Of a DNA stretch of 64,000 nucleotides, positions 47,556-58,241 are shown piece by piece. How positions within the stretch are numbered: position 1 is the stretch's first letter; each line of letters starts with the position of its first letter. Position numbers and translations under genes: made by a program. Under the pieces are notes generated by a model that was not told where the DNA came from, made no database searches, and saw only the letters and a list, made by a program, of their open reading frames with translations. This stretch comes from Quillaja saponaria (lineage: Eukaryota; Streptophyta; Magnoliopsida; Fabales; Quillajaceae): contig CM055611.1 of the NCBI GenBank assembly GCA_029379385.1, positions 12,904,062 to 12,968,061 on the forward strand. Reading direction: 5' to 3'.

Positions 47556-48252
47556 TGACAATTAAATTTTATTGAAATAATTATTGGGGAATAAATTATT
47601 GATTGTAGGTTGATTGAGCAAAATCAACTACAATCACTATTACTAATAATTATTTTAATTTTGTAAAAAAGTAATATGGTCTTTACCATTGATTTTTTAA
47701 ATTAATATAATTATTATTTGCAAACCCTTTAAATTTAAAGACACTAAATTTGTGTTCACACTCTTTTCATTGATTTTCTGAATTTGTGTTCACGCTCTTT
47801 ATAATACTTTTTACCTTATACTTTTTACCGTGCTTTCTATATTTCTTTTGTTTTTTCTCCTTTTTTGTTTCTTTTTACTGAATAACACCAAATATGAGAG
47901 TAGCTTTGCACAAGTTAGAAAAATGTTTGCAATCTATAAGATAATGGCTAAGGTTCTTGCAAACTGATTTATTGAATCAAATGATATTTGATTTGACTAA
48001 TAAATTTAATATTTTTCTAAATTTTAATATTTTAGTAATTATAAAATATATTATATTTCATAAGAAAACGAATCCTAATTCTATAGGTATGTATAGGAAA
48101 TCAACTGCTGAATGAAAGAAATTTAACTCAGCTGAAAAATCAGTCAGCAGTTTATTAAAGGTATCATTTGCAAATAATATTAAAGATTTGAAAGGAATCA
48201 CTCCGTTAATGATCATTTGCTAAAGTTAATCATGCTGAATACGCATATCACT

Positions 48253-48383
48253 GAAATGTTAAATGCACCACTTCATTAAACGGTTATCTGTTGAAGCACC
48301 CATAGCTTTGCTTCATTCATTTGAATAATTGAAATGTTAAATGCATTGTTTCATAAAACGGTTATCTGATAAAATTGCCATAA
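48253..48383. repeat. Tandem duplication, about 87-bp period
   Basis: gaaatgttaaatgca is followed about 20 bases later by aaacggttatctg in both units (48256 and 48341 starts). Possibly part of an LTR promoter region, but no ends found. Confidence 0.65.
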
Positions 48384-49471
48384 GTGCTGATCTAACAAAT
48401 CAAAAGCTGAAGGATAAACATTATATTTTGAAACTCAAAATATTTCATCAAAAAGGTTCTTAACTTATTAGAAAGATGTTATGTCTACTATTTGATTTGA
48501 ACAATGTGAAATGACACGAAAGCCTGTATCAAAATGCAAATAAAGCTACAAACTTGCACAAAAGTTTAGGTTAACCCAAAAATGGGTATTACCTATTTAA
48601 ACCAACCTTAAAGACATTTTTCAAGGTTTCTTATTTGAGTAAACACTTTCAACAAGTCTTTTCATCTGAAAAACAACTACAGTATTAAAGATAACCTATA
48701 AACCTTAAAGAAGACAACCAGAGTTGATAGATGAGAGAATTCTTGCACTAAATATTCGAATACAATCTTTTGCTATCAATCTTAAGAATTCTTGAAGTTT
48801 AACTTTCATATATGATGAGTATCTACATCTATCTTTTGGTAGACTTATCTAATGGTTTAATAAATTTAAATGCATATGCTAATACTATTTTGCATACACA
48901 TATATTGGTTTAATTTTGACATTATTTGGGAGCTTAAAAGTATCTGTTGGTTTATTATCTATGTCTAGTATGGTGGACGCTGATAGGAAATATTACTTTT
49001 TGAAAAAGATATATATATTTTGCCACTTAATTTACCTACATCTGTAGTGACAGACACTTATATTTTTTTTCTAAACCTAGCCCTTGTTTTTCTTCTCCTT
49101 CTTCCCTACTTTCCTTCTACAAATTTGTGTCCCTTCTGCCCCTCTTTCTACTTTTACCAACCTTATTTGCCATCATTCAAATCTATTTCTTCACTGATAT
49201 ACAAACTTGACTTAGAATAAGAAATTGATCTCCTCCAAGGGTTGCTTCTTCTCCTTTCTGTACACTTGTCAATATTCGAGTTTTCTTCCCTCTCATTTAC
49301 CATTTTGCAACTCCGTTCAAGCCTAAGCTTTGGCTTGACTAAAACTAACTTAAGGTAAGATTTCTGTGAAAAGTATTAGTCTACTGATTAGTAATGAAAA
49401 AAGTATCAAAATGTTTGGGCTTCTTGTGACTAAGGGAAAAAGTGTGGTCGTTGGTGATGATTAACAAAAGA

Positions 49472-49541
49472 GATATCAATGTGTAGCATTTGGGTATGTA
49501 TGCGGTGGTATCGATGTGTAGTACCTGGGTATGTATGTAAT
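49472..49541. repeat. 35-bp tandem pair
   Basis: tatc(a/g)atgtgtag followed by gggtatgtatg, present twice in tandem. Confidence 0.7.
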
Positions 49542-49784
49542 GGTATTGGGATTATTGTATAAATGTGTGGCTAGTTGTTCATTTTTGTTTAGTAATGGAA
49601 AATGGAATGCAAATTTTTTGGGATATTTTGTGAGTATGAATATAATTGCTTCTAGGATTTAGTGGAGACTATAATTCTAGTTTAATTCTTGTGTGTGATA
49701 GTTATGTATATGTGTAGAAAGACTAATCGGTTTTCTCTAATTTTCTTTTCAATAGGATTAGGATTAATCCTAACCTTCCTATTT

Positions 49785-50371
49785 ATCTTCTTATTTATAT
49801 TCTATATTTTCATGTATGTCTTGTCATCCATCTAAGCATTAACATCTTAGTCACTCCTATCCTATACGAGTGTTGTTTCTTAACTGCCAAACATTCAAAA
49901 CCATACAACATATTTAGCGATTTTAGGATCACATAAGAGTCCCAAGGAACTTCGTCACTTCAATCAATCTACCTTATTTATGTGGCTAACATCACTCTTA
50001 ATTGCTCTAATCTTTGTAAGAAAGAATCTAGGTACTTAAACACTTCATTTTTTGAGGTTTCATGACCGTCCATGTACTCAATTTTCATCCTACTTAACCT
50101 AAAATGTTTAGATTCTAACATGTCCCTTCTTAATTCCAACTTACAATTTAGGCCATCTCTACTCTCATCCACCAAAGCGATTGTCATCGGCAATCTTCTT
50201 CTTAATATCCTCACCACAAGACTCTTCTTGGCATCCTATCATTTTCTAAACCAATAAAAACCATATAAAGATCCCTCATTTTATTCTCTTTCTATATTTA
50301 TCTATTAATTATCTAAGTAAGAAAATGGCCTCCATCATAGATTCATATTCCTCTTTCATCGAAATAGTCAT
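49785..50371 (-). pseudogene. RTE LINE relic, copy 3, RT part
   Basis: The minus strand shows degraded RT C-terminal sequence similar to copies 1 and 2: 'MLESKHFRLSRMKIEYMDG' and 'EVFKYLDSFLQ' within 49978-50217. The catalytic region is reduced. It ends at the solo LTR insertion point (50371) in a tcatcgaaatagtcat-like stretch, equivalent to tcatcaaaggtgtcat in copy 2, after an internal deletion of about 370 bp. Confidence 0.8.
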
Positions 50372-52870
50372 TGTTATAACTTGATACAATAATATTGTAC
50401 TTTAGAAAACTCGTATGTAAATTTTATTTATAATTGAAACAAACTTTATATGAATAAACACTTATGTATATGATGTATATATATATATAAACATTTATAA
50501 TTAAGAGTAATCACATACCACAAATTCATAATACTTTGACTTTGAGTTGCTAGACTTTAGTTGATTTTATTTTATTTTATTTCCATCTTTATCTCTTTCC
50601 TTAGCTGACTTATTTTCCTTTATGTAGTTGAGTCCCCTATTTTCTTCTATTCTAGAAATTTCCTTGCTGCTTGTTGGTCGTGTATACATATCTTAGCTTT
50701 AGTTGTTCCTCTAGGTGAGTCTAAGCTTCTGCTCCTCCCTCTTACTCCTTAAAATGGTGTGAAATACTTGCAAGTGGTTAGCTGTGATTGCCTTTTAAAC
50801 ATTGCAACTCCTTTTCCCTTGTTCAACCCTTGTACATGTGCTGTGATAACCATAAGTTTCCCCTTTGTACAAGTTGTCATAGAAGTATATGTATGTGCGA
50901 AGTCAAGAAAAACTTGTGAGCAGGATGTCGTGACTAGCTGTTAAACTCCCAGTCAAGCCCTATTCTTCCCTGCCAGTGTCTTTCTCTTGGTTCCATCCTT
51001 CTCATTTGTTAGGATAACTGCTGCTCCTTACTTGGCCAGTTAGTTTGAGAAATTGGATGTGAAGGCAGCAGCTACACCACACGTACAGCAACAATTTGGT
51101 TGTACGATTTTAAAGTGTGGGCTAATTTTTACTCCTATAAGTTTCCTTAGTTTATTTGTTTTATGTTGGAAGAATTCCTGTGGGTTAATGTTGTAGTTAA
51201 AAAGGTTAAGTGGAATTGAATTAGGATCTTGAACAAAGAACAAGAAAAGTAGGATTCTAAAGGTTGATTAGTAAGAGGAAAAATTGATGTAAGTAGGAAA
51301 GGTTGACGGCAAAGGGTAAGAAATTCTTCACAATTGTTAAATTAACTTAAGGTTTAGTTAGGTTGGATTAAAGATTGCAAACAAAGGTTAGAAGAAAATG
51401 TTGTTTATATGTTTATGGATAGTGGAAGCTTTGAAATTTGAATATGTTGAGTGTATTAGGATATATATATAGATACCCATACCTATGAATTATACTAAAA
51501 TATGTATATTAGGTGTTTGACAAAATGCTTAGAAGAAATCAAATGTTAATATATGCATAAAGGTTAATGTAGATAGGTTTCTTAGTAAAGTAATAGTTAG
51601 GATGATAATATATGGCTTAAGAATGATGAAAATAAAATGAATGAAGAAAGGTTAATGACATGAACTAATAGTTGGAATTTGAAGCATAGTGACATTAGAA
51701 GGTTTGGTCTAAGCTTTTGATGGAAAATATATTAACTAGTTACTTTGAATAAAAGTTCACAAACAAGAGCAAAGAGTGGTTGATTGATGTGGTGAGTTGA
51801 TGAAAGTGAGTAGTGAGTATGAGCAGAGGATGTTTAGTTGTGGGGTGAAATGTTGAAAGTGGGAGTTATATGTTTTTTGGATGGATGCAGGACATATTTG
51901 ATAAGTTAGAGAAATTCAATATTTCAAATGTTTTTGGGACGAAGTTAAATTAAAAGTTCTAAACAGAAAATATAGCTTAGGGTCTTAAGATGATTATATG
52001 GAAATTATATGGAAAACTTTCATAACCTGGTTCTAAGTATATTTTTCAGTAAAGCTATTAGACTACAGCCAGGTCCATGCAGGATTTTAGGCAAGCTTTA
52101 ATTAGTTCGGAGAACTTTGTCGAGGGTTACGGTTTGAATTAGCTTAGGACCTCTAAATAAGAATTGTTTCTAATATATTAAGGGACAATTCTGGAGTGGT
52201 GCAGGTTTTAATTCCATGTTGTGTGTATTTTGAAGGTGCTTGAAGTTATGGTTGTGATTTTCAGGTTCTAACTATACCTGTTTTGATGTAACTAATGTTA
52301 GAGGGGCTTAAAGATTAGATTAGAAGTGGAGTATCAAAGATGAAATGTTCCTAACATTTTAAATATACTTAAAATTGTTGTAATTTAATTCTCTAGTATG
52401 AGAATTCTATAAGCATCAAAATTAGAGGTTAGCAGCTAAAATTTTTGATGTTCTCTGTTTGTGTTTATGTGAAGATTTGAGTGAGTCCAAAACTAATTTT
52501 AAGAGAAATTTCTAAATAAGAAAGATAGTTAATATCCTAGAAATAATGGTTGAACTTTAGTTTGTTGAATTTGGTTAAGTATATTACTTGGAATTAAGAA
52601 TATCTCCAAGGTAGTCGTGAAAATGCCTAAAAGAAGTAAACTTTAATTAAATACTTGAAACATAATAACTATAGAATTTTGTAATTAAAAAGGTTATAAC
52701 CTATAAATTTTTAAACTAAGTAATACTTGGAAAATTAAGTTGTAGCTCCTGAAAGTGTTATTGAGTCAACGATGAACATGAACGCAAGAAGAAGTAACGA
52801 GCTAGATTAGTAAATGGTGAGTGGTTAACTGCTACCATTTGGTTTCTACATTAGTGTCTTTGATTATGTT

Positions 52871-52920
52871 GATGTATGTATGTATATATATATATGATGT
52901 ATGTATGTATATATATATAT
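52871..52920. repeat. Two 25-bp units of gatgtatgta(TA)n
   Basis: gatgtatgtatgtatatata repeats in tandem (52871, 52896) inside the solo LTR. Confidence 0.8.
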
Positions 52921-53404
52921 GTTATACAGTGGTAAATAAGAATTATATTGCTATGATTGACTTAAGTGAATTATGTTTGATGAGTGAAATTTTTCATGGT
53001 TGATAAGGGTCAATAAAAGGGTTTTTCTTCCGAAATAAAATCTAGGTGCACTTAAGATATTCTAATTTGATCAGTGTTTTAAAAGTATTTAAGTAACTCA
53101 GCCCTAGTGGATGGATTTAGAGGAGTCATGGAGATCTCAGTGATTCCAGATTTTAGTGATTCTATTTGGCGTGCAGGCACAAAACTGCCCAGTAGGATAT
53201 TAGTGTGCAGGGTTGAGTTACTCCATTAGCCCTTTGTGTGCTTTGGGTGTATTTATGCTTTAAGTGATTTGAATGTTTAACTCTTTTGTAGTACAATGTA
53301 TTTCATGAAAAATGATTGCTTAGTGTTACATTTTCATAATTACGTAGTGTGAAATTAACATGTTGTAGAATTTGTTATTTCGAAATTACTTAATTCATAC
53401 ACAT

Positions 53405-53426
53405 GTGTGTGTGTGTGTGTGTGTGT
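53405..53426. repeat. (TG)10 microsatellite
   Basis: Uninterrupted TG run near the 3' part of the solo LTR. Confidence 0.9.
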
Positions 53427-53846
53427 AATTTATCCTATATACCAATTACTTGTGATGAGTAATGTTAGTACCCTTGGGGTAATTTTTTTTAGGGCTTGGT
53501 CTATGAAGTTTAAGTTGTAGGACTTTGTGTTTAATTGAATTTTCTTTATGTGAACAGAGCTAAGGTCCTTGTTGTCTTTGTTATTGTTGTTATGTAAAAA
53601 CATGAGTATATATTGTTTATATTATATAGGCATGTTCCACTTTATGGGAAACCTCTGCCAAAATTTTCAATAAATGTCATGTATTCAATAACATGTCTAT
53701 AGTTTCAATTTAATTCAGTAAAGCTTTTCTTGGTTTAAAATAAAATTGGTCAAGAATCATATGAGTTCAGTTATAGTAAAGTCAGGGTTACGAAAGTTTA
53801 GTTATCCAATCCTCTGATCAGTTATGTTTCTATAAGGAGTGTGACA

Positions 53847-55110
53847 GTCAACTAGTTCTCCTATAATATCATTTGAATCTCCATTAAATAAATTGTTGAA
53901 ATAGGTTTGTCATCTCTCCTTAATTTGTTTTCCTCAACTAAAACTCGTTGTCCCTCATCCTTAATACACTTAATGCAAGTTAAATCTCTAATTCTTCTCT
54001 TTCTATGTTTAGCAAGTTTATAGATTTCCTTCTCTCAGCAAAAAAAAAAAAAAAAAAGTCTATAGTTTCATTCTCCCAATCTTCTGTACTCAACTTTCGG
54101 TAAAATACTTCACAAGCCTTGCCTCTAACTTCTTTATAACTGCTTCCTTAGCCTATTTTCTATCTTATATAAAATGCTCATAATTAACCTCATTTATCTA
54201 CTCATGTAATCTTTTAGGACAATTTTTTTATTCTTGATAGCTCTTTGTACTTCCTCTTTGCACTACCACAGTCTACTTAGTTGATGAATCATTTTTCATA
54301 CTTTCTCCTAACACCTCTTTAGTCATATTCTGTAAATGACTCGTTATCTTATCCTAAACCTTGTTAGTCTCGCCTTCTACAACTTTTTAAAAAAAAAACC
54401 ATATTTCCTCATTTAAATTCTAATATATAATCTATTACATCTACACTACCATCACCTAACACAAACAACATTTACGATCACTATTTTATGTTGTGTTACT
54501 AAACATCTCTGGTATAACTTTGCAATCTTTACAAAAGGAGAGCAAAATCTGTTTGGCTTTTATTTGATCTGCTACTAAAGGTTACTAAGTGTGACTCTCT
54601 TTTCTTAAAGAATTTAGGCTAAAATCAAATCGTAAGCCATAGCAAAATCCAAAATGGACTCTTCACACTCATTTCTATCTCTATAGCCATAACCTTAATG
54701 TACTCTTTCGAATCCCTCATTAGTCGTTCCTACATGCCTATTAATCAAGTCTCCTCCAATATGAAGTCTCTTCCCAATCAGAATTTGTTGAACAATTTCA
54801 TCTAAATCTTCCCAAAATACTTTCTTTGTTGCTTCATCTAGTCTTATCTGAGGTGCATATAGACACTAAAAGCTTTATTTCCTATCATCAATTTCATTAA
54901 AATTATTTTATCCCATTTTTTCTTGACTTCAATAACCTTATTCATGAGATTTCCATCAACAATAATCACCACTCGATCTGTTCTTATTTCTATTATTTCT
55001 CGTATATCACATCTTGAACATGTTCTATTTATCTCTCTAACCTTTTTATGCTTCGTTCCTACTTAGTTTCTTGCGAACAAACTATACTGACCCTTCTAAT
55101 CATTAAAGAA
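53847..55110 (-). pseudogene. RTE LINE relic, copy 3, endonuclease and linker part
   Basis: Reverse-strand counterpart of copy 2 positions about 21470-22740. Block landmarks: 'ctccattaaataaa' at 53879, 'atacacttaatgca' at 53962, 'tttggcttttatttg' at 54553 (copy 2: 'tttggctcttattcg') and 'tcatctaaatcttcccaaaa' at 54798 (copy 2: 'tcctctaaatcatcccaaaa'). An 18-base A run (54040-54057) is inserted. No frame longer than 60 codons remains. Confidence 0.75.
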
Positions 55111-56085
55111 ATGAGAAAATTTATAATTTGTTATTATTTAAGTAACTAAATTATATATATTTATACTAGATGAACTCAACATACATTCAATGAACATACT
55201 TTTTTTTTTATTTAATATTTTTTAAAATAATAAAACTTTTTTTTTAATTTGTGAAAATATAATATTATTAGCAACATTGTTGATTTATTTTCATTATTTA
55301 ATTTTATATCTTTTTGTATTATACAAATCTAATATATATTATATTTTAAAATAGATCGCTATAAAACATATCTTTGTTAAAAAATTAACTTACCATATAA
55401 TGAGCTTATAAAAATAATTATTGGTCTCCTGTTTTAATATTTAATAGGCCTAATGTCTAAATTCTTTCAACATTAAAAAAAGGAAAAAAAATATAAAAAA
55501 ATAAAAAAGAAAAAGGATATGGCATATTAGTTTATCTGGAGAGGGAAGAGGATTTACTAAATTGATACATGTGTTAGCATACCATTATCCTAATTAACAA
55601 AGTTAATTTTATTTATACCATTATCCTAATTAACAAAGTTAATTTTATTTTTTTAATTAATTATATATTTTTGGTGATGTATGAACTCTACGGATTCTAT
55701 TTTGATTGAATTATTTTAGAAAATAATATTTTAAATTATTTATTTATTTTGAGTTTCAATAGTGAATTTAAAAGATCAAATTATAATATAAAAATTTATA
55801 GGGATTGTTTTTATTTTATTTTTCCTTTTCTTGATGTTTTGAATTTTTGAATAAAATGATTTGTGTAAATAGCTAATTACTTAAATAAATAAACGTAGTG
55901 AGTTTTTTTTTTTTTTTTTTAAATGAAGATTTAATATATGTCTCTATTTTTTATGAGATAGAATAAAAATGAATTGGCTTATCTTTTTTATTTCATTTGA
56001 GATATTAAGATTTAAACCTCATAATTAAACTTCTTTTTAATACATAAATAAAAATAGGATATTAGTTAATGTAAAGCCAAAATAC
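55111..56085. other. Unassigned, very AT-rich sequence
   Basis: Long A and T runs (for example 55200-55210, 55901-55920). It includes a perfect 36-bp tandem duplication, and no frames of interest. Confidence 0.45.
55579..55650. repeat. 36-bp tandem duplication
   Basis: ataccattatcctaattaac continuing through aaagttaattttattt occurs twice, units at 55579 and 55615. Confidence 0.9.
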
Positions 56086-56088
56086 TAA

Positions 56089-56557
56089 GGTTTGGTTTGG
56101 TAATGTTGCAGCTTTTAAAAATATATTGTGACTTTCATGCTGTAAAAAAATAGCTATTAAAAATTCACAATAACCCTATTTGGTAATTTTTTTATAAAAG
56201 TTGTTATGGGTAATAAGAGCAATGAACAAGGTATTTGGTAAAACAAATCATAAGCTGCTTGTGAGTTTATAAAATAACAAATTGGACTCATTAATTAAAG
56301 ATATATTTTGGAAGAGAAATTTAATAGTTTATAAATTAATTAAATATATATATTTGGTAATTTCTAAAATTAATAAGGTTATTTTTATACTTTTAATTTT
56401 GAAAAGCCACAACTATTGCTTCTAAAAGCACCCATGACTTTTTAAAAGTAAAAGAAGAAGCATCCTTAAAAAGAATTAACCAAACAATATCTAGGTATTG
56501 TAGTTTAAAGCCAAAGCACCTTCTTGAAAAGGATTACCAAACCAACCAAACTCAACT
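56089..56557. mobile_element. Tourist-like MITE (candidate, 469 bp)
   Basis: Left end GGTTTGGTTTGGTAATG after TAA (56086-56088). The right end, reversed, contains GTTTGGTTGGTTTGGTAATCC before TAA (56558-56560), with a 6-base offset. Non-coding. The offset and the shared boundary with the next MITE make the exact ends uncertain. Confidence 0.55.
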
Positions 56558-56560
56558 TAA

Positions 56561-56813
56561 GGCTTAGTTTGGTAATGCTTTTTGGGAGGGTACTTATGCT
56601 TATATGAAGAGCATAAGTCAAATTTTTTATGTTTGGTGAAATAAAATAAAATAAAGTTAAGGTGGTTCTACTCTGGGCTTTTAAAAGTCATGAGTGCTTC
56701 TAAAAACACTTCAAGGGGTGCTATTAAAAGCTAGCTTCTGCTCTCAAAATTTTTTAAAATTAATATAACCTTAACTTTTAATTAAAAAAATCATAGCATT
56801 ATCAAACCAAGTT
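56561..56813. mobile_element. Tourist-like MITE (253 bp)
   Basis: TIRs GGCTTAGTTTGGTAATGC and, reversed, AACTTGGTTTGATAATGC. TAA on both sides (56558-56560; 56814-56816), the 3-bp duplication typical of PIF/Harbinger. A related inverted end recurs at 57224-57255 (agtattactaaactaagtc), possibly another family member. Confidence 0.65.
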
Positions 56814-57015
56814 TAATTTTGTGGCTTCTATTTATTGAGAACAGTTTTTATATTATTTTACCAAATATTGATATTGTAACTCTTTAAAAGCAGCTCTAAG
56901 AAAGTTAGATTGAAAGTGAAAAAAAATTTTTGATTCGTCTGCGATAGGGTCCATTCAATTTTGAATTTACATATAGTAATGTCAATATCTTAACCAAAAC
57001 AAGTTATTTATGGAT

Positions 57016-57230
57016 ATTATCGGGAGGGTCGGGCGGGTCCGGTGTAGTCATTTTTTCATTCCACAAGGATCAAGATCAAATGAATATTCATTCTCTTTCT
57101 GCTGAAAGAAAATCTATTTCTAACCTTTCAATAAATAATGATCAAGTAAGACATAAGTTCTTTAGTTCAAATCTTTATGGTAAAAAAGAAAAAAGGATTT
57201 ATGATTATTTGGGGAGTATAATACCTTTGA
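57016..57230 (+). pseudogene. rpoC2: Nuclear insert of chloroplast DNA (rpoC2 fragment)
   Basis: Plus-strand translation from 57044 reads [20 protein letters not shown], then [20 protein letters not shown], then [16 protein letters not shown] recognise this as the internal part of plastid RNA polymerase subunit beta'' (rpoC2). The upstream part (gggagggtcgggcgggtccg, 57022-57041) is GC-rich against AT-rich surroundings. Only about 65 codons survive of a protein near 1,400 residues, with a small rearrangement near 57035, so it is non-functional. It lies next to MITE-like ends at 57224-57255. Confidence 0.85.
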
Positions 57231-58236
57231 AAAAGTCATAGTATTACTAAACTAAGTCTAAGTGTGGCATTATATATCAAAATATTAATTGAATGATTTT
57301 ACTTATTGAGCATGCACTATATATTTTAATTAAATAAGTCAGTGTGATTCTGATTCAATTATGGTTGAAATTTTTATTTTTTACTTCTTTTTTTTTTTAG
57401 CTTGGCAATTTTTAACAGTAGCTTTTTTTATTTCAAATTTAGGCTTACTTACTATTTTAAGCCCTCAAGATTGTCCTAGTAATTAGTTCTCCATGAATAT
57501 TTTTATTCAATTTCATCTTTTAGGATTCAAAAAATTTCAATTAAAATACATTCTCTTATTCTCATGTTATACATATATAAGGTAATTTTACATAATTTAA
57601 TAATAAAATAACCAAAAAAGTTTGCAATATATAAAAAAAACTTATTTACGTTATTATCTCTATCTCAATTGCGGTTATTTTGTTAATTTATAATATATAA
57701 ACGGAAGAATGGTACTAAATATAGAATTTTTGAATTTTTAAGGATAAAATTGACTGAAAATTTTTTTGGATAACCGAGCTGAAATTTTTTATAACTACCA
57801 TATATATTGTTTTTTCCTTTTTGCTGAACAAACTTGTATTAATTGAGGAGACAAAATTATTGGTGTTCAAGTATAATTCTTATTACTTTTCTTTTCTTTC
57901 TTTTTTTAGTATAACTATTGATACTTTTTCTAAAGTAAAATTGACTAAGAAAAATAAAGCAAAGAGAAAGAATGATTTTATATTTTTTTTTAAAAGTTAT
58001 AACATTTTATTAATATTGTATGTCTCGTGTTTGTTCACCGCATTTTCATTACTTATATTAGCATTATCAGCATTAAGTTAGATGACAGATTTGAAAATAT
58101 AACTGAAATGATTATTGAATTATAAGAAGATAATTATTTGATTTTAAAGAATAGAGATAAAATTAAAATTAAAATCAGACTATAAGGAGCAAGTAAAATT
58201 AAGTCAAAAAGTAACAATAATCACCCATAAGACGTG
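57231..58236. other. Unassigned, very AT-rich sequence
   Basis: An 86-codon plus-strand frame (57821-58081) is lysine/phenylalanine-rich low-complexity and probably chance. Confidence 0.45.
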
Positions 58237-58241
58237 GTTTA

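Larger units (their letters stand above)
45844..49784. other. Unassigned AT-rich sequence with small repeats
   Basis: No recognisable coding region. Frames at 46140-46400 and 46600-46839 have no known motif. Items inside: a possible decayed MITE (about 46840-47455, ends ttttaaaaattagaccga and, reversed, tttcaaaattcgaac), a hairpin at 47525-47555, an 87-bp-period duplication at 48253-48383 and a 35-bp tandem pair at 49472-49541. The C/T-rich 49040-49330 block could be an LTR or a 5' leader, unproven. Confidence 0.4.
50372..53846 (+). mobile_element. Solo LTR (3475 bp) inside RTE copy 3
   Basis: Starts TGTTATAACTTGATAC and ends AAGGAGTGTGACA. Flanked by gtcat (50367-50371) and gtcaa (53847-53851), a 5-bp target duplication with one change. 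Both flanks match adjacent positions in RTE copy 2 (ggtgtcat | caaggtctc), which fixes the insertion point. It shares ends and interior order with 58242-62338: 'ttagccctttgt', the ttgttattgttgttatg area, and 'ttccactttatggg'. No coding capacity; the 60-67-codon frames in it are spurious. Confidence 0.85.

Noticed and set aside
57821..58081. 86-codon plus-strand frame
   Set aside because: Lys/Phe-rich low-complexity translation of AT-rich DNA with no family resemblance.
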